Assembly (NCBI RefSeq): GCF_023008545.1
Contig: NZ_CP095397.1
Span: 3,027,199-3,091,198, forward strand
Length of the DNA stretch: 64,000 nucleotides
Reading direction: 5' to 3'
DNA from: Natribaculum luteum
GTDB taxonomy: Archaea > Halobacteriota > Halobacteria > Halobacteriales > Natrialbaceae
Shown here: one piece after another, positions 53,638 to 63,001 of the stretch
How the letters are laid out: each line of letters opens with the position of its first letter
How positions within the stretch are numbered: position 1 is the stretch's first letter
The notes under the pieces: generated by a model
What the model saw: the letters and a program-made list of their open reading frames with translations, nothing else
What the model was told of the DNA's origin: nothing
Database searches by the model: none
Program-made: the position numbers and the translations under genes

Positions 53638-54650
53638 TCGGCCACCGAGAACCTGATCCCGTCGTGGGAGTCGTACCCGCGAAGGTCGACGTCCTCGTAG
53701 GCGAGGTCGTCGATCGTGACGTCCGCGACCTCGAGTGTCGGCCGCTCGAGTGGCTCCCGCGAGAGCTGCTCGAGCAGGCCGGGGACGTGGTCGAGGCGGT
53801 CGTCGCCCTCGGCCTCGGGCGGTGCCTCGCTCTCGAGCCAGTCTTTGACCTCGAGGTACTCCTCGCGCGCCGTGACGTCGGCGAGTCGGCGCTGGAGGGC
53901 CTCGAGGTTCTCGCCGTACCACTCGCCGCGTTCGCCCCGGCCGCAGTAGGCGTGGGCGTCGACGAGCGTGTGCGCGAACGTGCCGGGTTCGAAGCCAGTC
54001 TGCTGGGCGACGACTTTGGTCAACAGCGCGTAGGCCGCGATATTGAACGGGACGCCGAGGGCGATGTCCGCCGAACGCTGGGTCAGATGGCAGTTGAGCC
54101 GGTCGCCCTGGACGTTGAAGACGAACGTGTAGTGACACGGCGGCAGCGTCGAGACGGCGGCGTTGGCCGGGTGCCAGGCGTTGACCACGAGTCGGCGCGA
54201 GTTGGGTGAGTCGGCGAGCGTGTCGATCACGTACTGGAGCTGATCGAACGTCCGACGGCCGTCGTCTTCGACGGTCACCCACTGGTGGGCGTCGTCGGGC
54301 CAGGACTCGCCCTCGAGTTGAGCCGGCTCCTCCGGAACCGGGAACCGACGCCAGAAGCGGCCGTAGGCGGTGTCGAGGCGGCCTTCCTCGTCGGCCCAGG
54401 CGTCCCAGATCTTCGTCTCTTCGCGGAGGTTCCGGATGTGTTCCTCCCCGGAGAGGTACCAGCAGACCTCGTGGATCATCGAGTTCCACCGGTAGCCGTC
54501 CATCTTCTTGGTCGTCAAGAGCGGATACCCCTCCTCGAGGTCGACCTCGTAGTGCTGGCTGAACGACGAGATGGTGTCGACGCCGGTCCGATTCGGTTTG
54601 TACGTTCCCCCGGAGAGGACCGCGTCGACGAGGTCGAGGTACTGTCGCAT
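53634..54650 (-). CDS. thyA: Thymidylate synthase (ThyA type)
   Basis: Methylates dUMP with methylene-tetrahydrofolate. The 338-residue enzyme has nucleophile Cys in LPPCHYTF, the dUMP-site RRLVVNAWHP, QRSADIALGVPFNIA and the N-terminal YPLLTTKKMD. The C-terminal part of about 65 residues (VKDWLESEAPPEAEGDDRLD) is an acidic insertion relative to bacterial ThyA, as in other haloarchaea. Start MRQYLDLVDA is chosen; in-frame upstream codons extend into the next intergenic region. It forms an operon with folA. Confidence 0.95.
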   Translation of the reverse strand: MRQYLDLVDAVLSGGTYKPNRTGVDTISSFSQHYEVDLEEGYPLLTTKKMDGYRWNSMIHEVCWYLSGEEHIRNLREETKIWDAWADEEGRLDTAYGRFWRRFPVPEEPAQLEGESWPDDAHQWVTVEDDGRRTFDQLQYVIDTLADSPNSRRLVVNAWHPANAAVSTLPPCHYTFVFNVQGDRLNCHLTQRSADIALGVPFNIAAYALLTKVVAQQTGFEPGTFAHTLVDAHAYCGRGERGEWYGENLEALQRRLADVTAREEYLEVKDWLESEAPPEAEGDDRLDHVPGLLEQLSREPLERPTLEVADVTIDDLAYEDVDLRGYDSHDGIRFSVAE

Positions 54651-54744
54651 CGTACTGGCGTTTCGTTCGAGGTCATATGAAGCCACGCAATCTGTTCGAA
54701 AGTAGGGAGCGAGTTGATGCCGTCTGACAGCCTGCCTACGGCAC

Positions 54745-55167
54745 ATGGCGGAACTCGTCACCGACGAATTCGCGGAATCGCTCGTCAGCACCTGCAGAGT
54801 CACGGTCGGCGACTCGCTCAGATCGGTCGTTTACTTCACCCCCGACGACTTCGAACTCCTGTACGTTCGGTCGGACCTCTACGAGGGCGACGAGGACGCA
54901 CTGCGCAGGGCGAAGTCTACGTTCGTCGAGAACGAACGTGTCGGGTTCGAGGACAAGGAGACGTACAATCGACTCGCGACCGAGCCGGACCTCGAACCCG
55001 ACGTCGGCGAGTACGAGTTCACGATTCGCGTCTTCTCTGCGGGGTTTATCAGTCGAGTCATCGTCGACGACCACGGCGTGATCGTCACCAGCGACGGCAT
55101 CGAGATGGACCCGTTCGAGGACATGGCCGTCGCGATTCGCAAGATGCTCGCCGACCCGGACGCGTAG
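54745..55167 (+). CDS. Haloarchaeal conserved-looking hypothetical protein
   Basis: The 140-residue acidic protein starts MAELVTDEFAESLVSTCRVT. Alpha/beta pattern with YVRSDLYEGDEDALRRAKST (helix), EYEFTIRVFSAGFISRVIVD (strands) and a final helix MAVAIRKMLADPDA. I recognise the type from haloarchaeal genomes (DUF7522-like, from memory) but not a function. No motif suggests enzymatic activity. It is divergent from thyA. Confidence 0.75.
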   Translation: MAELVTDEFAESLVSTCRVTVGDSLRSVVYFTPDDFELLYVRSDLYEGDEDALRRAKSTFVENERVGFEDKETYNRLATEPDLEPDVGEYEFTIRVFSAGFISRVIVDDHGVIVTSDGIEMDPFEDMAVAIRKMLADPDA

Positions 55168-55269
55168 CCGTCGCCAGAACCGACGAGTAACTATCGCCAG
55201 CATCGGCGAGGCGAACCTCTTGCACCGATGGCGGAACGCTCTTTACGATCCCCAGCGACGCCTGTCGCA

Positions 55270-56802
55270 ATGGCCGAACGCGACGGCGTTCGACTGCTCG
55301 CCCTCCCGCCGTCGGTCGCCCTCGAGCGGCCGATTCCGGCGCTCGAGGACGCCCGCGGCTACTTCGACCCCGACGGTATCGTGATCCCCGGCCCCCGTCG
55401 CGAACCGCGGGCGGTCGCTCGAGCACGCCGGGTCTTCGCCGGGCCCGTCGTCCACCCGCCGCTGGCCGACGCCGGCCCCGTAACGCGCGACGAACTCGAT
55501 GGATTTCCCATCGTCACCGTCCAGCGCGGGACGATACTCGAGGAGGCCGTTGACGCACTCGAGAGTGCGCTCTCTATCGTCGACCACGTCGTGCTCGTCT
55601 GCGACGACGTGACGACGACCGTCCGGCCGACGGCCCTCGAGACGCATCTCGAGTACGCTGCCGAACTCGCAGCGGCGGTCCCGGCCGACGGAAGCGGCGT
55701 GACGGTGCTCACCGGTGGGTTGCCGGCAGATTACGACGAAACGTGGCACCTCGAGCGAACTGGCGAACCACTCGGCGTCGGACGGGACCCGATCGCAGAA
55801 GCCGACCTCGATACCGACGACGTCGTCTCGGTCAGGATTCACGGCACCGGCCCGGTCGAGAGTCACGGCGACGCCCGGTCGATCTCCGGGTTCTCGCTGT
55901 CACGCGACGGTGCGGTCGCCGTCGAAACGCTCGACGCTGACGCCTTCGGAATCGAGGCCGTGACGGGAGTGGGACCCAAGACCGCAGACCGGCTCGAGAA
56001 CCAGGGGATCACGACTCGCGCTCGGTTGCTCGAGACCGACCTCGAGACGCTCCGTTCGCTGCCGGGGATCGGCCGGGATCGCGCCGAACGGATGCTGGCT
56101 CACGCCGAGGTGCTCGAGACTGGCGAGCCGCGACGACTCACCGACGAGCCGCTGCCCGGCGAGAACTGGGAGCGGCCGCCGCTGTGTCTCGACATCGAAA
56201 CCGATGGTCTCTCGCCGACGATCGTCTGGCAGGTCGGCGTCTACGATCCGCTCGAGGACAGCCATCGGGCGTTTCTCGAGGATTCGAACCCGGACGATCC
56301 GCGCTCGGTGTTGCAGGCGTTTCTCGACTGGCTACTCGGCGTCTACCCCGACCGGGCGCTGCTCACCTGGAACGGCTGGCGCTTCGACTATCGCCACCTC
56401 GGGGCCTTTATCAACCGCTACCTGCCGGGGTACGCCGAGGAATGGGAGCGGATCCCGAAACTCGACTGCTATCTGTGGGCCGTCCGCGAGACGAACGCAC
56501 TCTTGCCCGGACGGACCAACAGGCTGGCGGACGTCGCGGCCGCGCTCGGCTACGAGCACGCCGGGACGGGACTCGACGGGGCGGCCACGGCGGCGGCCTA
56601 CGAACGGTTCAGGTGGACGGGCGCGGAACTCGAGTGGGACCGCCACGAGGCCTACTGCGAGGACGACTGCCGGGCACTATGGCACGTCTACGAACGGCTC
56701 CGGGACGCGCCACGGCTGTCGGCCGCCTCGAGCGGGAGTACGGGAAGTACGAGCGAGAGAGCGGGCGGAAAGACCGGCCAGACCGGACTGAGTGACTTCT
56801 AA
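55270..56802 (+). CDS. HhH/DEDD exonuclease fusion, MrfB (YprB)-like
   Basis: The 510-residue product is read from ATG 55270; ATG 55228, also in frame, would add 14. The first 225 residues are an unrecognised alpha/beta part. A helix-hairpin-helix pair follows at about 232-285 (VTGVGPKTADRLENQGI, LRSLPGIGRDRAERML). A DnaQ/RNase H-like DEDD nuclease occupies about 300-490: CLDIETDGLSP, LTWNGWRFDYRHLGAF, and AYCEDDCRALWHVYERL. B. subtilis MrfB is the counterpart, working with helicase MrfA in a repair path for mitomycin adducts. The helicase gene follows 2 bases later, so this is probably the same system. Confidence 0.85.
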   Translation: MAERDGVRLLALPPSVALERPIPALEDARGYFDPDGIVIPGPRREPRAVARARRVFAGPVVHPPLADAGPVTRDELDGFPIVTVQRGTILEEAVDALESALSIVDHVVLVCDDVTTTVRPTALETHLEYAAELAAAVPADGSGVTVLTGGLPADYDETWHLERTGEPLGVGRDPIAEADLDTDDVVSVRIHGTGPVESHGDARSISGFSLSRDGAVAVETLDADAFGIEAVTGVGPKTADRLENQGITTRARLLETDLETLRSLPGIGRDRAERMLAHAEVLETGEPRRLTDEPLPGENWERPPLCLDIETDGLSPTIVWQVGVYDPLEDSHRAFLEDSNPDDPRSVLQAFLDWLLGVYPDRALLTWNGWRFDYRHLGAFINRYLPGYAEEWERIPKLDCYLWAVRETNALLPGRTNRLADVAAALGYEHAGTGLDGAATAAAYERFRWTGAELEWDRHEAYCEDDCRALWHVYERLRDAPRLSAASSGSTGSTSERAGGKTGQTGLSDF

Positions 56803-56804
56803 GT

Positions 56805-59483
56805 ATGGCGAGCGAACGCGACGACGAGAACGAGGAACGGACCGAACGAGCGGACGACATTCCCGTTACGGGCGAGGAACTCCTCGAGACGTTCCCCGGC
56901 TACCACGCCGAGGGCGACGTGAGCGTCCTCGAGTTGTCAGGCCGGGACGCCGCGACGGTTCCCAACCGCTCGGTCCTGCGCCCCGAACTCGCGGGAGCGC
57001 TCGAGCACGACCTCTACACCCACCAGGCGGCGGCACTCGAGGCGCTCGCTGCGGGGGAGAACGTCTGCGTCGCGACCAGCACTTCCTCGGGGAAGACGCT
57101 GGTCTACGCCCTTCAGATCGCCAGGAACGTACTGGAGGCACGCGCGAGCGGCGAGGAGTCGACGGCCTACGTCTGCTACCCGACGAAGGCCCTCTCGCGT
57201 GACCAGGAACGGGAACTCAACGACGTCTTCGCCGATCTCGGAGTCGACGTCACCGTCAGGGTCTACGACGGCGACACCGAACGCGGCGAGACCCGCCGGC
57301 AGATCCGCGAGGAGGCCGACGTCATCATCACGAACTTCGCAGGCGTGAACACCTACCTCCACGACCACGACCGGTGGGCCCGGTTCTTCCGGGCCTGCGA
57401 CCTCCTGGTGATCGACGAGTCACACACCTACACAGGCGTCCACGGCATGCACGTCGCCTGGATCCTCCGCCGACTCGAGCGGGTACTCGAGTACTACGGC
57501 GCGGCCCCCCAGTTCGTCCTCACGAGCGCGACGATCGGCAACCCCGGCGAGCACTCCGAGGCACTGACCTGCGAACCCGTCACCGTGGTCGCCGAGGACG
57601 GGTCGCCGCAGGGGCCGCGGGACCTGGTGCTGTGGAACCCGCCGCCTCGAGTGCGTGAGGACGATCAGTCGGGACTCGAGGCCGAGGCCGATTCGAACGG
57701 CGACTGGACGCCCGACGACGACTACGAACGCCTGCCCGCGACCGTCGAAGCCCCGCGGATCTTCTCGCATCTCACCTACCACGACGCCCAGACGCTGCTC
57801 TTTACTCCCTCGCGGAAACTCGCCGAACTCTCCGTGAAACGGGCGACAAAGCACCGCTCGGATCGAGACTTCTACTACGCGAATCCACACTCGAGGGGAG
57901 ACCTCGAGCCCTACCACGCTGGCCACTCCCGGCAGAAACGCCACGCCACCGAGTACGGGCTGAAGACGGGAACGCTCGACGGCGTGGCCTCGACGAACGC
58001 CCTCGAGCTCGGCATCAACGTCGGCGAGATGGACGCGACGGTGCAGCTGGGCTATCCCGGACAGCGACAGTCGTTCTGGCAGCAGATCGGCCGGGCGGGC
58101 AGAGACGAGAAGCGAGCACTGTCGGTGCTCGTGGCCGAACACCGGACTCTCGACCAGTACGTCGTCTCGAATCCCGACTATCTGCTCGACGAGGACGTCG
58201 AGGACGCGGTCGTCGACCCCGGTAACGATGCGGTGTTCTCCCAGCACCTCCGTTGTGCCGCCGACGAACTCGCCGTCGACGAGGACGACGTCGGGACCTT
58301 CGCCTCACGGGACCGCCTGGAGCGTGCCGTCGAGATGTGGCGGCGAGCCGGACAGGTGCGGGGACATCTCGAGACGGGCGTCTCCTACACCGGAGCGCCA
58401 CGTCCACAGACGGACGTCTCGCTGTACGCGACGGCGAGCGAGGAGTACGAGGTCCGACTCGCCGACGGCGTTGACGACCGCCACGACCCAGAGATGGAAC
58501 CGCTCGCACGCGAGCGCGTGCTCCGGGACTTCCACGAGGGAGCGATCAGGCTCCACGAGGGCAGACAGTACGAGGTGACTGACGTGGTCCACGACTCACC
58601 GAACCCGCACGTGGTCGTCTGGCCGGTCGACGTCGACTACTACACCCGATCGCGGAGCGAAGTGACAGTTCTCGACGCCGTCTCCGAGGATTCCCGCGAG
58701 ATCGGCGACTTTACCCTCCACTACGGCCACGGCACCGTCCTCGTCTACCACGGGGTCTACGACGAGGTCGCCGTCCACGGCGGGACGACGAAAACGGCCG
58801 GCATCTCGACCGAGAACCCACCACTCGAGATCGAGACCCAGCTGTGCTGGCTCGAGGTCCCCGCCGACGTCGAGCGGGCGCTGCTCGAGAAGTACCGCGA
58901 TTGGTGCGTTCCCGACATGGACGGTGGAGACGCTGCCCACGTCGGCTACGCGGGCGGGCTCCACGCTGCCGAACACGCGACGATCGGCGTGGCACCGCTC
59001 GAGTTGACCCTCGACAAACGCGACCTCGGGGGGCTCGCCACGCTCACGATCGACTCGCACCTGGCCGTCGCGTCCGACGACGAGCACGGAGAGGAAAGCG
59101 AGAGAGCGCGAAGCTTCGCAGCGGCGAAAGCCGTCGTGAAAGCGCAGGCCGACGCCCTCGAGCGGGAACCTGCGAGCGGCTGGTTCGTCTACGACGGCAT
59201 CGAGGGCGGCCTGGGCTTCTCGCGGGCGATCTACGAGAACTTCGAGGCGGTGGCCGCTCGCGCTCGAGAGCACGTCGCGGGGTGTGACTGCGGTCGCGTC
59301 GACGGCTGTCCGGCCTGCGTGATGGACGACCAGTGTGGGAACGACAACCAGCCGCTCCACCGACAGGCGGCCGTCGACGTGTTCGATCAGTTGCTCGGAA
59401 ACGAGAGCAAGGACGCTCTCGAGGCCTACGTGCCCGAGGACGAGCACGGCGGGGAGCGGCGGCCGCCGCTGTTCTACTCGTGA
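56805..59483 (+). CDS. DEAD/DEAH helicase with DUF1998 zinc domain, MrfA (YprA)-like
   Basis: The 892-residue superfamily 2 helicase has Walker A ATSTSSGKTLVYAL near residue 90, DEAH-type LLVIDESHTYTGVHGM near 203, TSATIGNPGEH near 243, and the motif VI-type QQIGRAGRDEKRA. A C-terminal MZB/DUF1998 domain carries four cysteines in CDCGRVDGCPACVMDDQCG. Together with the exonuclease directly upstream it matches the MrfAB pair (from memory of the B. subtilis system). The DNA substrate in archaea is unproven. Confidence 0.9.
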   Translation: MASERDDENEERTERADDIPVTGEELLETFPGYHAEGDVSVLELSGRDAATVPNRSVLRPELAGALEHDLYTHQAAALEALAAGENVCVATSTSSGKTLVYALQIARNVLEARASGEESTAYVCYPTKALSRDQERELNDVFADLGVDVTVRVYDGDTERGETRRQIREEADVIITNFAGVNTYLHDHDRWARFFRACDLLVIDESHTYTGVHGMHVAWILRRLERVLEYYGAAPQFVLTSATIGNPGEHSEALTCEPVTVVAEDGSPQGPRDLVLWNPPPRVREDDQSGLEAEADSNGDWTPDDDYERLPATVEAPRIFSHLTYHDAQTLLFTPSRKLAELSVKRATKHRSDRDFYYANPHSRGDLEPYHAGHSRQKRHATEYGLKTGTLDGVASTNALELGINVGEMDATVQLGYPGQRQSFWQQIGRAGRDEKRALSVLVAEHRTLDQYVVSNPDYLLDEDVEDAVVDPGNDAVFSQHLRCAADELAVDEDDVGTFASRDRLERAVEMWRRAGQVRGHLETGVSYTGAPRPQTDVSLYATASEEYEVRLADGVDDRHDPEMEPLARERVLRDFHEGAIRLHEGRQYEVTDVVHDSPNPHVVVWPVDVDYYTRSRSEVTVLDAVSEDSREIGDFTLHYGHGTVLVYHGVYDEVAVHGGTTKTAGISTENPPLEIETQLCWLEVPADVERALLEKYRDWCVPDMDGGDAAHVGYAGGLHAAEHATIGVAPLELTLDKRDLGGLATLTIDSHLAVASDDEHGEESERARSFAAAKAVVKAQADALEREPASGWFVYDGIEGGLGFSRAIYENFEAVAARAREHVAGCDCGRVDGCPACVMDDQCGNDNQPLHRQAAVDVFDQLLGNESKDALEAYVPEDEHGGERRPPLFYS

Positions 59484-59591
59484 TCTGCCCGCTGCTGGCG
59501 GCGATCTCTCGGCTGCGCTTCCCGTAGCCCTCCTGAAGACGCTAGTGAGTCCGACCGAAAGACGATCCGTCCCGGCGTCGACGTTCGAACG

Positions 59592-60938
59592 ATGGCGTCG
59601 AACACGATAACCGAAACCGACGTCGTGGCCGGGAGACGACCGCCCGGACCGTCGGGACTGCCGGTCGTCGGGAACCTCCACCGGTACCTCCGCGGTCCGC
59701 TCGCGTTCGTCGAGTCCTGCGCCCGGGAGTACGGCGACGTCGTCTACACTAACGTCGCCGGCGAGACGTACATGGTGGCCCATCCGGACCACGTCGAACG
59801 GGTGCTGGTCACCGACGACCACCGGTTTCGCAAGGCGGAACTGGGGCAGGGTCGACTCGAGCCCATCTTCGGGAACGGGCTGGTGGTGAGCGACGGCGAG
59901 TACTGGCGACGACAGCGAACGCGCATGCAGCCGGCGTTCCGTCCGGATCGGATCGCCGCGTACGCCGAGGTAATGAGACGGCAAGCGGCGGCCACGGCGG
60001 AGCGGTGGGTGCCCGGACAGACGATCCAGGTCGACGAGGAGATGCGCCGTCTCACCCTCGGCATCCTGGTCCAGTCGCTGTTCGGCACGGACCTCGGCGG
60101 GCGCGAGGCGGAGATCCGCGAGGCGTTCGAACTGGTGATGGGGCGGTTCGAGGGGGTGAATACCTGGCTGCCGGGGTGGCTCCCCACGCCGGCGAACCGG
60201 CGGTTCGAGCGCGGGCGCGAGCGCCTCGACGCGATCGTCTACGACCTGATCGACGAACGGCGAGAGAGCGCCGCAGACCGGGACGACCTCCTCTCGACGC
60301 TGCTGGTCGCCGAGGACGAGCGCGGCGAGCGGATGACCGACGAGGCGGTCCGCGACGAGGTCGTGACCCTGCTGGCGGCCGGCCACGACACGACCGCACT
60401 GGCGCTTACGTACGCCTGGCACCTGCTCGGCACTCACCCGGACGCGACGGACCGACTCCACGCCGAACTCGAGGAGGTCCTCGACGGCGCGACTCCGACT
60501 CTCGCGGACCTGTCGGCGCTCGAGTACACCGAGGCGGTCGTCTCCGAAGCGTTGCGACTGTATCCGCCGACGCACGCCACCGCCCGGGAAGCGACCGAGG
60601 ACGTGGCGTTCGGTGAGTACGTCGTTCCCGGCGGCTCGACGATCTTTCTGCCACAGTGGATCCTCCACCGCGACGGCCGCTGGTGGGACGACCCCGAGAC
60701 GTTCCGTCCCGGCCGGTGGCTCGAGGAGCGCGATCGGCCCGAGTACGCTTACTTTCCGTTCGGCGGCGGCCCTCGCCACTGCATCGGGCACCGGTTCGCG
60801 ACCGTAGAGGCGCGACTCGTTCTGGCGACGATCGCGTCCTGCTGGCGACTCGAGCCAGCGTCGAGCGATCTCTCGATCCGACCGGTGATCACGCTACGGC
60901 CGACGGATCCCGTCGAGATGGTCGTCCACAAGCGGTAG
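59592..60938 (+). CDS. Cytochrome P450
   Basis: A haem monooxygenase of 448 residues, soluble, without a membrane anchor. Haem-binding motif FPFGGGPRHCIGHR (cysteine near 396), oxygen-activation helix AAGHDTTALALTY, ExxR in SEALRLYPP, and FRPGRW. The substrate is not evident: fatty acids, terpenoids or carotenoids are possible. Redox partners are expected to be a ferredoxin, perhaps the J-domain fusion in this window, but nothing links them. It is monocistronic by spacing. Confidence 0.93.
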   Translation: MASNTITETDVVAGRRPPGPSGLPVVGNLHRYLRGPLAFVESCAREYGDVVYTNVAGETYMVAHPDHVERVLVTDDHRFRKAELGQGRLEPIFGNGLVVSDGEYWRRQRTRMQPAFRPDRIAAYAEVMRRQAAATAERWVPGQTIQVDEEMRRLTLGILVQSLFGTDLGGREAEIREAFELVMGRFEGVNTWLPGWLPTPANRRFERGRERLDAIVYDLIDERRESAADRDDLLSTLLVAEDERGERMTDEAVRDEVVTLLAAGHDTTALALTYAWHLLGTHPDATDRLHAELEEVLDGATPTLADLSALEYTEAVVSEALRLYPPTHATAREATEDVAFGEYVVPGGSTIFLPQWILHRDGRWWDDPETFRPGRWLEERDRPEYAYFPFGGGPRHCIGHRFATVEARLVLATIASCWRLEPASSDLSIRPVITLRPTDPVEMVVHKR

Positions 60939-61049
60939 CGCTCGCGTGGGTGCCACCGCTCGCGCCTCGAGCGGAGCTATGCACAAACGTGGGTAACCTG
61001 GGTTCGAGAAAGGGCAAGCTTTACACTATCGTGTGCTCCGCTTTCGACT

Positions 61050-62342
61050 ATGCGAGAGAACGTGCTCCTGATCGGCGGCGGCGGACGCGAACACGCCATC
61101 GCCCGCGCGCTCGAGGATAGCGAGTGTGACCTGTACGCCTGTGCGGGCAACCGGAATCCCGGCATCGCCCGGATCGCGACCGACTTCGAGACGCTCGAGG
61201 AGACCGATCCCGAGGCTGTCGTCGACTACGCCGCGGAGGTCGAGGCGACGATCGCCGTCGTAGGTCCGGAAGCCCCGCTGGACGCAGGCGTCGCAGACGC
61301 ACTCGAGGAGGCGGGCGTCTACGCCTTCGGTCCGCGCCAGGAGCAGGCCCGGATCGAGACGGACAAGGCGTTCCAGCGGCGGTTCATGTCCGAGAACGAC
61401 ATCCCCGGTTGTCCGGACTACGAGACCTTCGACGACGTGGAGGCGGCCTGTGAGTTCATCGACGAGTACGACGGCGACCTCGCGATCAAACCCGCCGGCC
61501 TCACCGGCGGGAAGGGCGTGAAGGTCATCGGCGACCAGGTCACCCCCGAGGAAGGCAAGGAGTACATCCGCGAGTCGGACTACGAGCGAATCGTCCTCGA
61601 AGAGCGACTGATCGGCGAGGAGCTGACGATCCAGGCGTTCGTCGCCAACGGCGAGATCCGGACCGCACCCGCCGTCCAGGACCACAAACGCGCCTACGAG
61701 GGCGACGAGGGACCGAACACCGGCGGGATGGGTAGCTACTCCGACGCGACCCGCGAGCTGCCCTTTATGTCCGAGGAGGACTACGAGGCCGCCGTCGAGA
61801 TCCTCGAGGCGACCGTCGACGCCCTCGAGGGGTACAAGGGCATCCTTTACGGCCAGTTCATGCTCACCGCAGAAGGACCGAAGGTCATCGAGTTCAACGC
61901 CCGCTTCGGCGACCCCGAAGCGATGAACACTCTCCCCGTCCTCGAGACCGACTTCCTCGACGTGCTCACGGCGGCCCGCGACGGCGAGGACCTGCCGGAC
62001 CTCGAGTTTGCCGACCAGGCGACGGTCTGCAAGTACGCCGTGCCAGAGGGGTACCCGACGGACCCCGAGGCAGGCGCGAAAGTGCAGGTCGACGAAGAAA
62101 GTGCCGGCGACGCGCTGCTGTACTACGCCAGCGTCGACGAGCGTGACGACGGCATCTACACGACGACCTCCCGCTCGTTTGCCGTCGTCGGAATCGCCAA
62201 CACGCTCGACGAAGCCGAGGAGATCGCCGAAGACGCCCTTGCAGTCGCCGGCGACGAGGGCCTGCACATGCGCCACGACATCGGGAAAGCCGATCTCGTC
62301 CAGCAGCGGATCGACCACATGGCGGAACTGCGCGGTGACTGA
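61050..62342 (+). CDS. purD: Phosphoribosylamine-glycine ligase
   Basis: Purine biosynthesis step joining phosphoribosylamine and glycine with ATP. The 430-residue ATP-grasp enzyme starts MRENVLLIGGGGREHAIAR; further motifs are AIKPAGLTGGKGVKVIGD, EEFTIQAFV-type ELTIQAFVANGEI, TGGMGSYSD and FNARFGDPEAM. The start is preceded by GCTTTACAC about 25-30 bases upstream. A TTTTT run at about 62376 probably ends transcription. Confidence 0.96.
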   Translation: MRENVLLIGGGGREHAIARALEDSECDLYACAGNRNPGIARIATDFETLEETDPEAVVDYAAEVEATIAVVGPEAPLDAGVADALEEAGVYAFGPRQEQARIETDKAFQRRFMSENDIPGCPDYETFDDVEAACEFIDEYDGDLAIKPAGLTGGKGVKVIGDQVTPEEGKEYIRESDYERIVLEERLIGEELTIQAFVANGEIRTAPAVQDHKRAYEGDEGPNTGGMGSYSDATRELPFMSEEDYEAAVEILEATVDALEGYKGILYGQFMLTAEGPKVIEFNARFGDPEAMNTLPVLETDFLDVLTAARDGEDLPDLEFADQATVCKYAVPEGYPTDPEAGAKVQVDEESAGDALLYYASVDERDDGIYTTTSRSFAVVGIANTLDEAEEIAEDALAVAGDEGLHMRHDIGKADLVQQRIDHMAELRGD

Positions 62343-62374
62343 ACCATTGCTACGAATTCGATAGCTATCCACTA

Positions 62375-62382
62375 CGGTTTTT
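62375..62382 (+). terminator. T-tract after purD
   Basis: GGTTTTTG lies about 35 bases after the purD stop, the kind of T-run that ends archaeal transcripts. Confidence 0.35.
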
Positions 62383-62446
62383 GAATCAATAGCGCGACGC
62401 GGGCTTCGATCACTTTCATATCGACTCGTCCCGAAGGTCACGACCA

Positions 62447-62983
62447 GTGACCGACGACGCAGACACCCGACACGACCGCGTGACTCACCATCCGACGCCC
62501 GGCGTGGCGAACTCGCTTGCACACTGGACGACGGCTCGAAGCCCGCTGCGAGTGGCGATCAACTACGTCGTCGTCTGGCTCGTGCGCATCTCGCCGAGTC
62601 TCAAACTGAAACGCTGGCTCATGCGCCGTATTGGCGTGACGGTCGGCGAGGGCGTCTCGTGGGGTCTCGAGGCGACTCCGGACGTCTTCTGGCCGGACCT
62701 GATCACCCTCGAGGACCACGCCATAGTCGGCTACGACGCGACGATCCTCTGTCACGAGTTCCTCCAGGACGAGTACCGCACGGGCGAGGTCGTCGTCGGC
62801 GAACGGGCGATGATCGGTGCCGGCGCGATACTCCTGCCGGGCGTCGAGGTCGGCGAAGGTGCGAGCGTGGCGGCGAACTCGCTCGTGACGCGCGACGTTC
62901 CGCCGGGCGAGACAGTCGCTGGCGTTCCCGCGGTGCCGATGAAAACGCGAGACGGAGACGACTCGGATTCCGGGGCTAACTAG
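62447..62983 (+). CDS. Hexapeptide-repeat acyltransferase
   Basis: The 178-residue left-handed beta-helix protein is read from GTG 62447. The N-terminal 60 residues are amphipathic and basic (LRVAINYVVVWLVRISPSLKLKR is one hydrophobic helix). Hexapeptide repeats follow from about 62 (VGEGVSWGLEATPD, VVVGERAMIGAGAILLPGVE, VGEGASVAANSLV), ending with VAGVPAVPMK, the LpxA/maltose-acetyltransferase pattern. The acceptor is unknown. A TATA-like ACTTTCATA precedes the GTG by about 30 bases. Confidence 0.85.
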   Translation: MTDDADTRHDRVTHHPTPGVANSLAHWTTARSPLRVAINYVVVWLVRISPSLKLKRWLMRRIGVTVGEGVSWGLEATPDVFWPDLITLEDHAIVGYDATILCHEFLQDEYRTGEVVVGERAMIGAGAILLPGVEVGEGASVAANSLVTRDVPPGETVAGVPAVPMKTRDGDDSDSGAN

Positions 62984-63001
62984 ACGTGATTCAGCGGGCG
63001 T

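Noticed and set aside
58596..60791. 731-codon minus-strand open frame
   Set aside because: Antisense to the helicase and P450 genes, no family motif, composition (Val/Arg/Gly-rich) typical of reverse frames in high-GC DNA.
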